DNA of 64,000 nt from Paenibacillus sp. GP183 (GTDB lineage Bacteria; Bacillota; Bacilli; Paenibacillales; NBRC-103111), in contig NZ_FNSW01000002.1 in assembly GCF_900104695.1 (NCBI RefSeq), positions 62,001-126,000 on the forward strand, written 5' to 3'. Of the stretch, positions 18,688 to 26,775 are shown in pieces. The notes beneath the pieces are model-generated. The model saw only the letters and a list, made by a program, of their open reading frames with translations. It made no database searches and was not told the origin of the DNA. Within the stretch, counting starts at the first letter, position 1; each line of letters opens with the position of its first letter. Position numbers and translations under genes: made by a program.

Positions 18688-19512
18688 TTAGCCTTGTCCT
18701 TGCTCGCTACTCAATAGGTCGTACAATAGACTTGACATAGGAGTGGGAGACTCCACGTGTTGTGATGTTTTTTTAAAGATGCCCACATCCTTCAGCGGGA
18801 TCTTGTTTTGTGTGAAGAGATGATCCTCTTTGTCGACAACCATCTGGCCATATCTCTTATAGATAGGAGCGTTAAACAGCGTTTGGGTTAGCATATCAAT
18901 CACGGCTTTGGGATCGCCCCCATTCTTCTCGACCATCGCGAGGGCTTCTCTAATTGTGTACACGGCTGAAGTAATCATGAAGTTTCCCACGAGCTTAACT
19001 TGATTTGCTGCGCCCACTTCTTCATCGAAGTCGAAAATATTCAATCCTCCCATCGCTTCTAGAATCGGTCTAACGCATTCCTTGGCCTTCTGCGGTCCCG
19101 CCATGGGGATGGAGAGTTGACGGGCGACCGCTGCCTGTGGGACTCCGAAGATTGGCGCTTCCACCAGGATACTCCCATGCTCTGCGTGAAGAGCTGCAAG
19201 CTTCCTTGATGTATCTGGCGATACCGTGCTCATCGAGATGTGAACACCACCCGTACCAAGCTTCTCTAAAAAGCCATCGCTCATGACGATGCTTTCCACA
19301 GATGCATCATCCCACAAAATAGTTGCGATAATTCCTCCGGCCGTTACAGCCTCAACCGGCTGGGACGCCAGCCGTGCGCCCTGAGCAACTAGAGATGCTG
19401 CTTTACTCGCAGTTCGGTTGTACACCGTGAGAGAATATCCGGCATTAAGGAGATTGGTAGCCATAGGTAATCCTAAATTGCCAAGTCCGATGAATCCGAT
19501 AGTTTCATTCAT
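18688..19512 (-). CDS. NAD(P)-dependent oxidoreductase of the 3-hydroxyisobutyrate dehydrogenase family
   Basis: 274 residues from ATG 19512 behind GTAGGAGGG. The N-terminal Rossmann motif is GFIGLGNLGLPMATNLLNAG; the substrate-binding motif region SPDTSRKLA...APIFGVPQAA and the C-terminal helical domain with catalytic-type Lys in NQVKLVGNFM follow. It likely reduces or oxidises a small 3-hydroxy acid or an aldehyde, probably in detoxification. It lies just downstream of a MerR gene and a palindrome of the same type as that upstream of merR, so it is probably controlled by that regulator. Confidence 0.88.
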   Translation of the reverse strand: MNETIGFIGLGNLGLPMATNLLNAGYSLTVYNRTASKAASLVAQGARLASQPVEAVTAGGIIATILWDDASVESIVMSDGFLEKLGTGGVHISMSTVSPDTSRKLAALHAEHGSILVEAPIFGVPQAAVARQLSIPMAGPQKAKECVRPILEAMGGLNIFDFDEEVGAANQVKLVGNFMITSAVYTIREALAMVEKNGGDPKAVIDMLTQTLFNAPIYKRYGQMVVDKEDHLFTQNKIPLKDVGIFKKTSQHVESPTPMSSLLYDLLSSEQGQG

Positions 19513-19543
19513 AATTTTTAACCCTCCTACAAAAAATTTATAT

Positions 19544-19569
19544 CAAACATGACGTTGACGACATGTTTG
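19544..19569. promoter_or_regulatory. MerR-type operator 1 (upstream of the dehydrogenase)
   Basis: A 26-base dyad: CAAACATGACGTTGACG continuing to ACATGTTTG. It shares its sequence with operator 2 at 19982-20007. It lies between merR and the dehydrogenase start. Confidence 0.65.
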
Positions 19570-19581
19570 AAGCAAAAAAAA

Positions 19582-19971
19582 TTAATGCTGTTCTTTTTCC
19601 TTGAACCAGCGCTCGAAGCGTTCGATGTTGGCCTGTAAATCAGTCCGGAATTGCTGTAACCCATCGATCTTCTGGTCAGCCTCTGCGAGATGCTGCCGCA
19701 GGATAGCGAGGACTTTCTGTTTAGGTTGTACACCACTTGGGTCAATGAAATAGAAATCAATAACGTCTCTTATTTCTTCCAGACTAAGTCCAAGCTTCTT
19801 TAATTGGTCAATTTTTCGGAGGCGGGCAACCGTCTCTTCTGTGTAGTAGTGCTGGCTGTTGCCTTCACGCTCATCTGAAGGTATCAGTCCTATACTCTCG
19901 TAATATCGAACCGTGCGGTGAGTTACCCTGGCTCGTTCGGTTAAATCACCTATGCGCATGCGGTCTTTCAT
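19582..19971 (-). CDS. MerR-family transcriptional regulator
   Basis: 129 residues from ATG 19971 behind AGGGGTGACC. The N-terminal winged helix reads MRIGDLTERARVTHRTVRYY followed by ESIGLIPSDEREGNSQHYY and a KLGLSLEEIRDVI wing-helix. A C-terminal dimerisation coiled coil (LRQHLAEADQKIDGLQQF) follows. There is no metal-binding Cys set, so it responds to a small molecule or a redox signal rather than a heavy metal. Two identical-type palindromes flank the gene, which points to autoregulation and control of the neighbouring dehydrogenase and MFS genes. Confidence 0.9.
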   Translation of the reverse strand: MKDRMRIGDLTERARVTHRTVRYYESIGLIPSDEREGNSQHYYTEETVARLRKIDQLKKLGLSLEEIRDVIDFYFIDPSGVQPKQKVLAILRQHLAEADQKIDGLQQFRTDLQANIERFERWFKEKEQH

Positions 19972-19981
19972 TGGTCACCCC

Positions 19982-20007
19982 TAAACATGACGTTAACGTC
20001 GTGTTTA
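19982..20007. promoter_or_regulatory. MerR-type operator 2 (between merR and the MFS gene)
   Basis: A 26-base near-perfect palindrome with core AAACATGACGTTAACGTC followed by GTGTTTA. It lies 11 bases before the merR start, in the divergent region towards the truncated MFS gene. Confidence 0.7.
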
Positions 20008-20114
20008 TAGAATATCATCTTATGGTGGCATTGTAAAGGGCGTACAAAAGGCCTGTAAATCCGCATTTTGCTGTTGGAGCCCATTCAACCATTCTCTGCT
20101 TCGCGGTACTTTTA

Positions 20115-21344
20115 ATGAACGCCTCGGCGCTTGGTGACCGATTCGGAAGGCGACAAATGTTTGCGGCAGGCATTGCTGTGTTTATTACTGCATCCGCAGC
20201 TTGCGCTCTGGCAGACAGTTTGGGATGGCTGATCGTCTTCCGGGCGATTCAGGGTGTTGGGGCGGCGTTGATCATGCCGTTGTCCGTCGCTCTCCTAAGC
20301 ACCGCATTCCCGCCCGAGCAGCGGGCGAAGGCGATGGGCATATTCAGCGGAATCCTTGGGCTGGCTGTTCTCGCCGGACCCGTTGTGGGCGGCGCGATCA
20401 CCGAGGGGGTTGCATGGCAATGGATATTCTGGATTAATGTCCCCATCGGACTCTTCCTGCTTGCTACGTTATGGAGTCGAATAGGAGAGAGCCATGGCCC
20501 GAATAGCGCGCTTGATTTAAGAGGTCTCCTATTCGCAACCTGCGGTGTACTCAGGCTGGTTTGGGGATTGATTCGAATCGCTAGTGAGACTTGGTATAGC
20601 TGGGAAGTCATACTGCCGCTGGCGCTTGGCTTTATCTTCATGCTGATGTTTGTTGACTGGGGGTTTCGGACCCTTAATCCCATGCTGCCCATGCGAATGT
20701 TTCGTTCCCGTTCCTTCTCCATGGGCAATGCAGCGAGCTTTCTGCTTTACACATCGCTCATCAGCGCTTTGTTCTTCATCGCCCAATATTTGCAAATCGC
20801 GCAGGGTTACAGCCCAATGGGCGCGGGTCTGAGAATGCTGCCTTGGACCGCAACCGTATTTGTTGTCGCGCCGGTCGCCGGCAATCTGGTCAAACGTATA
20901 GGCGAAAAGCCCCTCGTTGTCTGCGGGCTCTTCATGCATTCGCTCGGGATGTTCTGGATCGGGCTGATCGCAGCCCCGGACACCGCATATACTGCCTTCA
21001 TTGCGCCGATGATCATCAGCGGGTGCGGATTATCCATGGCACAGCCGTCAACGATGAGTGTTGTTATCGGATCAGTCTCACCGAACGAAATCGGCAAAGC
21101 ATCTGGAGTTTTCAATACGCTACGGCAGCTCGGAAGCTTATTTGGCATCGCGATCCTCGCCATCGTTTTCACTGCAAACGGCGACTACGCCTCTGCCCAA
21201 TCGTTCACCGACGGATTCGTTCCGGCGATTCTCGCCTCCGGCGTTCTATCACTGATAGGTGCACTGGCGGGAATACGTTTGCCTGTGACAAAACGTAAAA
21301 TTGAAATGAAACTTGATGACGTAACCAGCGTGAAGCCTGTGTGA
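20115..21344 (+). CDS. MFS drug transporter (DHA2/EmrB-QacA type), 5'-truncated
   Basis: 409 residues from ATG 20115, but the frame is open back to 20038 and reads VGAHSTILCFAVLLMNASALGDRFGRR. The family signature GDRFGRR (loop 2-3) normally follows about 60-70 residues including helix 1 and motif D1, and these are missing. No ribosome binding site precedes the ATG. The rest is intact: about 12 helices, motif C-like GILGLAVLAGPVVGGAITEG, and PSTMSVVIGSVSPNEIGKASGVFNTLRQLG in pieces typical of EmrB. The 5' end was probably lost by deletion next to the merR operator. It is probably non-functional or poorly expressed. Confidence 0.75.
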   Translation: MNASALGDRFGRRQMFAAGIAVFITASAACALADSLGWLIVFRAIQGVGAALIMPLSVALLSTAFPPEQRAKAMGIFSGILGLAVLAGPVVGGAITEGVAWQWIFWINVPIGLFLLATLWSRIGESHGPNSALDLRGLLFATCGVLRLVWGLIRIASETWYSWEVILPLALGFIFMLMFVDWGFRTLNPMLPMRMFRSRSFSMGNAASFLLYTSLISALFFIAQYLQIAQGYSPMGAGLRMLPWTATVFVVAPVAGNLVKRIGEKPLVVCGLFMHSLGMFWIGLIAAPDTAYTAFIAPMIISGCGLSMAQPSTMSVVIGSVSPNEIGKASGVFNTLRQLGSLFGIAILAIVFTANGDYASAQSFTDGFVPAILASGVLSLIGALAGIRLPVTKRKIEMKLDDVTSVKPV

Positions 21345-21371
21345 ACAAGTCATTCGCATTTTGAGAACAAA

Positions 21372-21420
21372 ACAAAAAAAGGTCTGTCCCTGGATATGAT
21401 CATCCATGACGACAGACCTG
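21372..21420 (-). terminator. Terminator of the sigma-factor operon (possibly bidirectional)
   Basis: The stem AGGTCTGTC / GACAGACCT with an inner TGGAT/ATCCA pairing is followed on the minus strand by TTTTTTTGTTTT. It lies between the convergent MFS and sigma genes. Confidence 0.8.
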
Positions 21421-21424
21421 ACTA

Positions 21425-22657
21425 CTAACATTCTCCAGCTTGCTTCTCCAGAAACGCGCGAATGGAAGGATCCATGCACAGTCCGATGGAGCGGCTGTAT
21501 GCGGCACGGGCTTCTTCGAACCTCTGCATCCGCTTGAACAAATGGGCGCTCAGTGCCCAATAAGGTTGATAGCTCTTGACCGCTTCGGCCGGCACTTCTT
21601 CCAGCAGCGCCATCCCGATTTCGGCCCCACGAGCCTCAGCAACGGCTGCCGCCCGGCCGACGATTGCGCCGATCGTTGGAGCGATACCCACGAGCCCCTC
21701 GTACAGCAACGCGATCTCTTCCCACTCCGTTCGGCCAGTCCAGGCACGCTGGGAATGCACGGATTGAATCGCCGCTTCAAGCTGGAACCGCCCGATGCGG
21801 TTCCCTTGCGCGGCAACACGAAGGCAATGCTCAGCTTCCTCGATCATCGTGATTGACCAACGGGAATAATCCTGTTCGGTTATCGGAACATAGTCACCTG
21901 CCTCATTGCGCCGCACATGGCGGCGTGCTTCGCAGTGCAGCATAAGCGCCATCAATCCCAGCGCTTCCGGTTCCCCCGGCATGAACCGTAAGATCAGTCT
22001 TCCCATGAAAATCGCTTCTTCGGCCATTCCTTTCCGGCGTGGATCTACGCCGGCCACATCATCCCAGCCGCTTCCATAGGCTGCATAGACAGCTTCAAGC
22101 ACGGCTTCAAGGCGCTCAGGCCATTCGTCCTTTCCGGGCAAGTCGAATATAATGTCGTCGCTCTTCAGTTTCGCTTTCGCGCGGGTAAGGCGCTGCCCCA
22201 TCGCTGCAGGCTTAACAACGAAGGCAGAAGCAATGCGGGCTGCGTCAAGGCCAAGCACGGACTGGAGCATGAGCGGTGTACGCACGGCTGGATCAATTTC
22301 GGGATGGGCGCAAATAAACAGCATCTTGAGCCGTTCATCCGGAAAAGACGCTTCGAGTTCGGCCCATTGCTGCGTATTTTTCGCCATTGCGATCAAAGTC
22401 TGCTCCGCACCGGCATGCACTCGGGCATGCCGGGTACCGTCGATCAGTCGGCGCTGCGCAGCAGTAAGCAGCCAGGTCTCGGGATTATCCGGCACTCCGG
22501 TCGCAGGCCATGATTCCAGCGCGGCCAGGAAAGCGTCGGCAAGCGCATCCTCCGCTGCGGCTAGGTCACGCCAGCGCACAGCCAGAAAAGCAACCAGACG
22601 GCCGTAGGAATCACGGGCCGTCTGTTCAATCATTTGGTGAGCATGCATGGCGCTCAT
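21425..22657 (-). CDS. ECF RNA polymerase sigma factor with C-terminal DUF6596/TPR domain (ECF42 type)
   Basis: 410 residues. The sigma-70 region 2 reads AAEDALADAFLAALESWPATG with WLLTAAQRRLIDGTRH, and region 4 reads MLQSVLGLDAARIASAFVVK with RLTRAKAKLK. A long C-terminal helical DUF6596 domain with TPR-like repeats (ALLEEVPAEAV...QRFEEARAAYSRSI) follows. This fusion, with a DGPF/YciI gene directly upstream, defines ECF42-type sigma factors, which lack a classical anti-sigma factor. The start ATG overlaps the stop of the partner gene by 4 bases. The GC content is visibly higher than in neighbouring genes, suggesting transfer. Confidence 0.9.
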   Translation of the reverse strand: MSAMHAHQMIEQTARDSYGRLVAFLAVRWRDLAAAEDALADAFLAALESWPATGVPDNPETWLLTAAQRRLIDGTRHARVHAGAEQTLIAMAKNTQQWAELEASFPDERLKMLFICAHPEIDPAVRTPLMLQSVLGLDAARIASAFVVKPAAMGQRLTRAKAKLKSDDIIFDLPGKDEWPERLEAVLEAVYAAYGSGWDDVAGVDPRRKGMAEEAIFMGRLILRFMPGEPEALGLMALMLHCEARRHVRRNEAGDYVPITEQDYSRWSITMIEEAEHCLRVAAQGNRIGRFQLEAAIQSVHSQRAWTGRTEWEEIALLYEGLVGIAPTIGAIVGRAAAVAEARGAEIGMALLEEVPAEAVKSYQPYWALSAHLFKRMQRFEEARAAYSRSIGLCMDPSIRAFLEKQAGEC

Positions 22658-23004
22658 TTCGAAATCGGATACAAGTTAGGCCGGACCTCAACCGAGCTGC
22701 CGGGACAACGTGCCGCCCATTCCAATGCGGTGTCTAAATCTGGCACGTCGATGATGGCCAAACCACCAATTTGCTCCTTGGTTTCGGTGATCGGGCCATC
22801 CTGAACCAGCAATTCACCACCCCTGCGGCTAAGTGTGGTCGCGGTCTCCGGGGACTGGAGACCTGCGGTGCTTACCACAATGCCGGAATCGAGCATCGCT
22901 GTGACATAATGGGTCCAGCTTGCGACATATGCCTCCTTGTGAATCGGATCGATTCGTTTGGCGAAATCCTCCGTCGTTTCATACATTAGCAGTGTGTAAT
23001 TCAT
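22654..23004 (-). CDS. YciI/DGPF-domain protein, partner of the ECF sigma factor
   Basis: 116 residues from ATG 23004 behind AGAGGAGCAATAACC; an ATG-like start at 23022 is upstream of that site. It has the ferredoxin-like fold pattern MNYTLLMYETTEDFAKR and the motif VQDGPITETKEQIGGLAIID, the conserved DGP core of this family. The typical ending PGSSVEVRPNLYPI is also present. DGPF proteins are the usual targets and neighbours of ECF42 sigma factors; their biochemical role is unknown. It is translationally coupled to the sigma gene. Confidence 0.88.
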   Translation of the reverse strand: MNYTLLMYETTEDFAKRIDPIHKEAYVASWTHYVTAMLDSGIVVSTAGLQSPETATTLSRRGGELLVQDGPITETKEQIGGLAIIDVPDLDTALEWAARCPGSSVEVRPNLYPISK

Positions 23005-23342
23005 GGTTATTGCTCCTCTCAACTTTCATAATGGGGTTGTTTCATGTCTTCACTATAAAGACGATCCAGATCGATGAATTTCTACATCATGCGAAAATAT
23101 TTTTTGAACGTCAGATGACGCAACTCAAAGCATCCCGTAGAACCGATGCAACTCAAGAAAAAAATGCCAATCCATCCATCGTGCAGAGCTAGGCATTAGT
23201 TAATTAGAAAATCAGTTGACCCGCTGTCGCCTGCTACCATTTCGGCTCCGGAGCACACCTCTATACCGAATTTCTCAATTAATAAACAAATTGTCAGAAA
23301 CTCAGTTACTAAATTTACCATACCAATAGAATTAATGCTTTT

Positions 23343-23594
23343 TTATGCTTCACTCAGATAAACACTTTTTTGAAGAAAACTGCCCGTTAACGATGAAAAG
23401 CCATTATCTCCATTGTCAATCTTTTCGACGAATCGTGGCGACCGGTTGCCGTTAAGTTCATTATTTGCCCCTTGCTGCAGCTTTAATATAGAAGGTGGTT
23501 CTCCCAGAGCTTCAATTACGGTGAAATCATTATCTTCGGTCTGCACTGCAAAAAATCCCGTGCTCCTGTGCTCTACATAAACACGACCTTTCAC
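23343..23594 (-). CDS. Hypothetical protein, 83 residues
   Basis: GTG 23594 behind AAAGGAGAACGATTA. It encodes a short protein with a beta-rich start (GRVYVEHRSTGFFAVQT) and no recognised family. It lies downstream of a cassette-type repeat on the same strand. It may be a whole small gene or an N-terminal fragment. Confidence 0.4.
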   Translation of the reverse strand: MKGRVYVEHRSTGFFAVQTEDNDFTVIEALGEPPSILKLQQGANNELNGNRSPRFVEKIDNGDNGFSSLTGSFLQKSVYLSEA

Positions 23595-23667
23595 TAATCG
23601 TTCTCCTTTGTTATTAAATTTTTCGTCATCCTATTATGCTAAAATAATACCACATATTGGGACTATC

Positions 23668-23748
23668 CTGCCCGTAATGAAGGCTGCCGAATCTTTAGTT
23701 CGGCAGCCTTCAAATTGTTTATTGAGCTATCGTTTCCGTTAGTGCAAT
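23668..23748 (-). repeat. Cassette-type repeat (copy 2)
   Basis: On the plus strand: box B CTGCCCGTAATG, stem GGCTGCCGAA / TTCGGCAGCC (10 pairs), box A TTGAGCTATCGTTTCCGTTA then GTGCAAT. It lies 24 bases 3' of the methionine aminopeptidase gene. Confidence 0.75.
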
Positions 23749-23771
23749 CCCCCAAATTTTGTTCAGATATC

Positions 23772-24515
23772 CTAGGCTACAGTCAAGATGAGGGGTTGAT
23801 TCTTTGTAATAATTATGGTGTGCTCATGTTGTGCCGCAAAACCGCTGTCCGGTAGACATAAAGTCCACCCATCCGACTGCTCAACGACATAATCCGCACC
23901 TGTTGATAAAAAAGGCTCAATAGTAATGACCATGCCCTCTTTCAATACACGTTTATCGTGCTTGTTATAAACAGGTAGAATCTCGGGAGCCTCGTGTAGG
24001 GATTTCCCAATACCGTGACTGCACAAATTCTTTATAACCTTATAGCCTCCTTTCTCAGCTTCGGTTTGAATAATCCTGCCGATTTCGTTCAGTTTTACAC
24101 CATGTTTGAGTGAAGAAATAACCTTCATCATAGTATTGTGAGTATAGTTGCAGAGACGCGTTAAAGAAGAATTGTATGGATGCATCTGAAAAGAGTGTCC
24201 CGAATCTGCAAAATAGCCCCGCAGTTCAGCGGAAACATCGATGTTTATTAGGTCGCCTGGCTGAATTTTTCGATTTCCCGGTATTCCATGAGCAATTTCA
24301 CGATTAATGCTGATACACGTATTGCCAGGAAAGTTTCGGGTTGTTTTTGGAGCAGACACTGCCCCCCGGTTATTTAAAAACCGTTCTCCGATATCATCCA
24401 ATTCTTTAGTAGTCATTCCGATACGCGCACAACGTTTCATTTCACTTATGGTCAACGCAACGATTTTGCCGATTTCCGTAAGACCATCAATATCTTTCTG
24501 GGAACCAATTGTCAT
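23772..24515 (-). CDS. map: Methionine aminopeptidase, type I
   Basis: 248 residues from ATG 24515, which follows AGGAGGGCTTTCA; an in-frame start at 24539 is upstream of that site. The two-metal pita-bread active site is complete: His in AHGIPG (about residue 76), Asp in NIDVSAELRGYFADSGHSF (about 93 and 104), His in CSHGIGKSLHEAPEI, Glu in ITIEPF and Glu/His in QHEHTII. It removes the initiator Met from nascent proteins. This is not the ribosomal-operon copy; it is an extra single-gene unit flanked by two cassette-type repeats. Confidence 0.9.
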   Translation of the reverse strand: MTIGSQKDIDGLTEIGKIVALTISEMKRCARIGMTTKELDDIGERFLNNRGAVSAPKTTRNFPGNTCISINREIAHGIPGNRKIQPGDLINIDVSAELRGYFADSGHSFQMHPYNSSLTRLCNYTHNTMMKVISSLKHGVKLNEIGRIIQTEAEKGGYKVIKNLCSHGIGKSLHEAPEILPVYNKHDKRVLKEGMVITIEPFLSTGADYVVEQSDGWTLCLPDSGFAAQHEHTIIITKNQPLILTVA

Positions 24516-24575
24516 TGAAAGCCCTCCTATTTTAAACACATTTATTATATCATACTGGAAGCTTATTCCGCTATA

Positions 24576-24650
24576 CTGCCCGTTCGCTGAGCGAATGGCT
24601 GCCGCGTGACAGCCCTTTCGGTATTTAACTATCGTTTCCGTTAGCTCAAT
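24576..24650 (-). repeat. Cassette-type repeat (copy 3)
   Basis: On the plus strand: box B CTGCCCGTTCGCTGAGCG, short stem GGCTG / CAGCC, box A TTAACTATCGTTTCCGTTAG then CTCAAT. It lies between the map gene and the recombinase fragment at 24768-24884. Confidence 0.7.
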
Positions 24651-24767
24651 GGCATCGCCAGTTTAGAGCCTTTATTTTCACTGTCTATTATTTTATTTTT
24701 CTAATTTTAATACGCTATTTCTTCGAACATTTGCAATTGAATTCGGTTCAGTAAATTCCAAAATTGT

Positions 24768-24884
24768 TCAACCATGACCGATGCCGGATACGGGATCGAA
24801 CGAGTAATCCACCATTCCATTTGGACTAAACCCTTGGATTCGCTTGTCCGCTTCATAATGACGCCAAAGTTCGCTTAAAATCAT
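24768..24884 (-). pseudogene. Tyrosine recombinase N-terminal fragment
   Basis: ATG 24884 with a strong site AATAGGAGG starts MILSELWRHYEADKRIQGFS, the typical beginning of the SAM-like core-binding domain of Xer-type tyrosine recombinases in Bacillales. The frame ends after 38 codons. The catalytic domain is absent. It is a remnant, notable because it stands immediately beside a cassette-type repeat. Confidence 0.5.
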
Positions 24885-25155
24885 AATAAAACCTCCTATT
24901 AGAGCAATTAATTCTAGTTTGCTTCTAATAGAAGGTTTAGACTGATTGATTCAACTAGCATAGTGATTCGTACACATCAAAACATAAACTAATTGAATAA
25001 AAAGCCATAATACAAACGCAAAGGAGCAGAATTAAGATTTTAAGAATTAACCCTACTTTTAATTTGTATTTGTCAACTGGATATCCGGCCACATAATCAT
25101 ATAATTTCCGGCCACTCGGCAAAATGGCCAGATTCTTCTGGTAAGCGCCTGGTCA

Positions 25156-25833
25156 TCATCGGTCCACGATATTTGAAGCTGTTTGCGGGTTTTTGAGGGC
25201 AGGCAGCAGAATGCCGTCGATTAGCGCTGTGAAGAAAAGCTTGTCGAACGGTTTGCGCTGGATGAGTCCGCGAAAAGAAGCCATTGAAGTAATGACCTGG
25301 CAAGCCATCTCAATGTCCGCGTGAGCGGGAATTTCACCGCGGCCGACGGCTCGGCTCATAAGCTCGCGGTTCACGACAACCCATGGCTCGAAAATCCCGG
25401 CTGTTCCTGCTTCGGCAAATTCCGGATGCTGCAAAAAGGAGCCTAGGCCCGCTAGGACTCGAAATTTGCGCTCTTCTTCCGTGATCGATTGCGGCTTCAA
25501 AAGCACGAGGAGATCTTCGCGCAAGGTTCCTGTATCAGGCAAGCTTTCGAGCTCAAGATGATTTCGGTTCATCCATGCCAAGGCGTCTCGGACTAACTCC
25601 GCCTTGGAAGACCAGCGGCGGTACACCGTCGCCTTCCCAGCCTTTGCTCGAGCCGCGACCATGTCCATTGTCATACCATCGAAACTCGCATCGGCGAGGA
25701 TGTCGATTGCCGCCTCGAGGATTTTATCATCCCGCGTGTGATCTCGCTTGCGGCCTAATGTTCGCGCAGGCTTTTCTGCCACGACCTCAGATAATTCGCC
25801 CCTCTCGGACATTTTCTTTTTTATTTTACTCAT
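25156..25833 (-). CDS. TetR-family transcriptional regulator
   Basis: 225 residues from ATG 25833 behind AAAAGGAGCTGAGTTT. The helix-turn-helix is DGMTMDMVAARAKAGKATVY followed by RRWSSKAELV (about residues 53-80), with a basic N-terminal arm. The C-terminal ligand-binding region is of the TetR_C type common beside SDR genes. It is divergent from the SDR gene at 25980 with about 145 bases between, so it probably represses that gene and itself. Confidence 0.88.
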   Translation of the reverse strand: MSKIKKKMSERGELSEVVAEKPARTLGRKRDHTRDDKILEAAIDILADASFDGMTMDMVAARAKAGKATVYRRWSSKAELVRDALAWMNRNHLELESLPDTGTLREDLLVLLKPQSITEEERKFRVLAGLGSFLQHPEFAEAGTAGIFEPWVVVNRELMSRAVGRGEIPAHADIEMACQVITSMASFRGLIQRKPFDKLFFTALIDGILLPALKNPQTASNIVDR

Positions 25834-25979
25834 AAACTCAGCTCCTTTTAAAATATATATTTCAATACTATTTAGTTCCGGAACTTTACAGTACCGTTTT
25901 TTTGTGATTTAATATCATTATCCCACATCCAACGGGAAATATATAGATGGTATCCCATACCAAAAAGGAGATTACAACC

Positions 25980-26732
25980 ATGCAGGACAAACCCGTAGCC
26001 TTGATCACCGGTGCCAATAAAGGAATAGGTTTACAAATTGCGAAGGATCTAGCGGAACACGGCTTCACCGTGCTCGTCGGATCACGCAGCCTCGAGAATG
26101 GAGAAACTGCCTCCAAAAGCATCGGATCGGATGCGCACGCTCTCCAGCTCGACGTTACAGATCAGGACTCCATCGTTGCTGCAGAAGAGCGTATTCGGAA
26201 AGAATTTGGTCGTCTCGATGTACTCGTGAACAATGCAGGCATCTCACACGCAGGTAAACCGGGCGATCTGTTTCCGAGCAGTGGCGCGGCGAGCGGTCTT
26301 TTGACCGTTGCTTCGCTCGAAGACATTCGTGCGGTTTATGAAACTAATGTTTTTGGTGTCATTGCTGTCACCCAGGCCATGTTGCCACTTTTGCGTGAGG
26401 CTCCGGCAGCACGCATCGTCAACATGGGCAGCACCGGCGGCTCCCTTAGCTGGAACTCCATTCCGGAAAACTCGCATCGTGCGATGTTTGGGGCCTATTC
26501 GGCGTCAAAATCGGCTGTTCATGCGGTGACACTTGCCTTTGCCTTTGCGCTTGAATCGACAAACATCAAGGTCAATGCGGCATGTCCAGGCTTTACATCG
26601 ACTGCGCTCAATAATTTTGCTGGCACTCGTAGTGTTGAACAAGGGGCGCGTGAAGCGGTCCGGCTTGCGATGATTGATGCGGACGGTCCAACAGGAACGT
26701 TCTCAGATGAGGATGGACCCATCGCGTGGTAA
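25980..26732 (+). CDS. SDR family NAD(P)-dependent oxidoreductase
   Basis: 250 residues from ATG 25980 behind AAAAAGGAGATTACAACC; an ATG at 25947 has no ribosome site. The classical SDR motifs are present: TGANKGIG cofactor loop (residues 10-17), NNAG, a catalytic Ser in MGSTGGSL and Tyr-x-x-x-Lys in AYSASKSA. It is predicted to reduce carbonyl compounds with NADPH. It is probably controlled by the divergent TetR regulator and lies just before a second NAD-binding enzyme gene in the same direction. Confidence 0.9.
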   Translation: MQDKPVALITGANKGIGLQIAKDLAEHGFTVLVGSRSLENGETASKSIGSDAHALQLDVTDQDSIVAAEERIRKEFGRLDVLVNNAGISHAGKPGDLFPSSGAASGLLTVASLEDIRAVYETNVFGVIAVTQAMLPLLREAPAARIVNMGSTGGSLSWNSIPENSHRAMFGAYSASKSAVHAVTLAFAFALESTNIKVNAACPGFTSTALNNFAGTRSVEQGAREAVRLAMIDADGPTGTFSDEDGPIAW

Positions 26733-26775
26733 TTATAGTTTATACAACAATGGTTAGCAGCTTAAGGGGGATTTC

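Noticed and set aside
21440-22607. Plus-strand frames opposite the sigma-factor gene
   Set aside because: Shadows of the minus-strand GC-rich gene; no ribosome sites.
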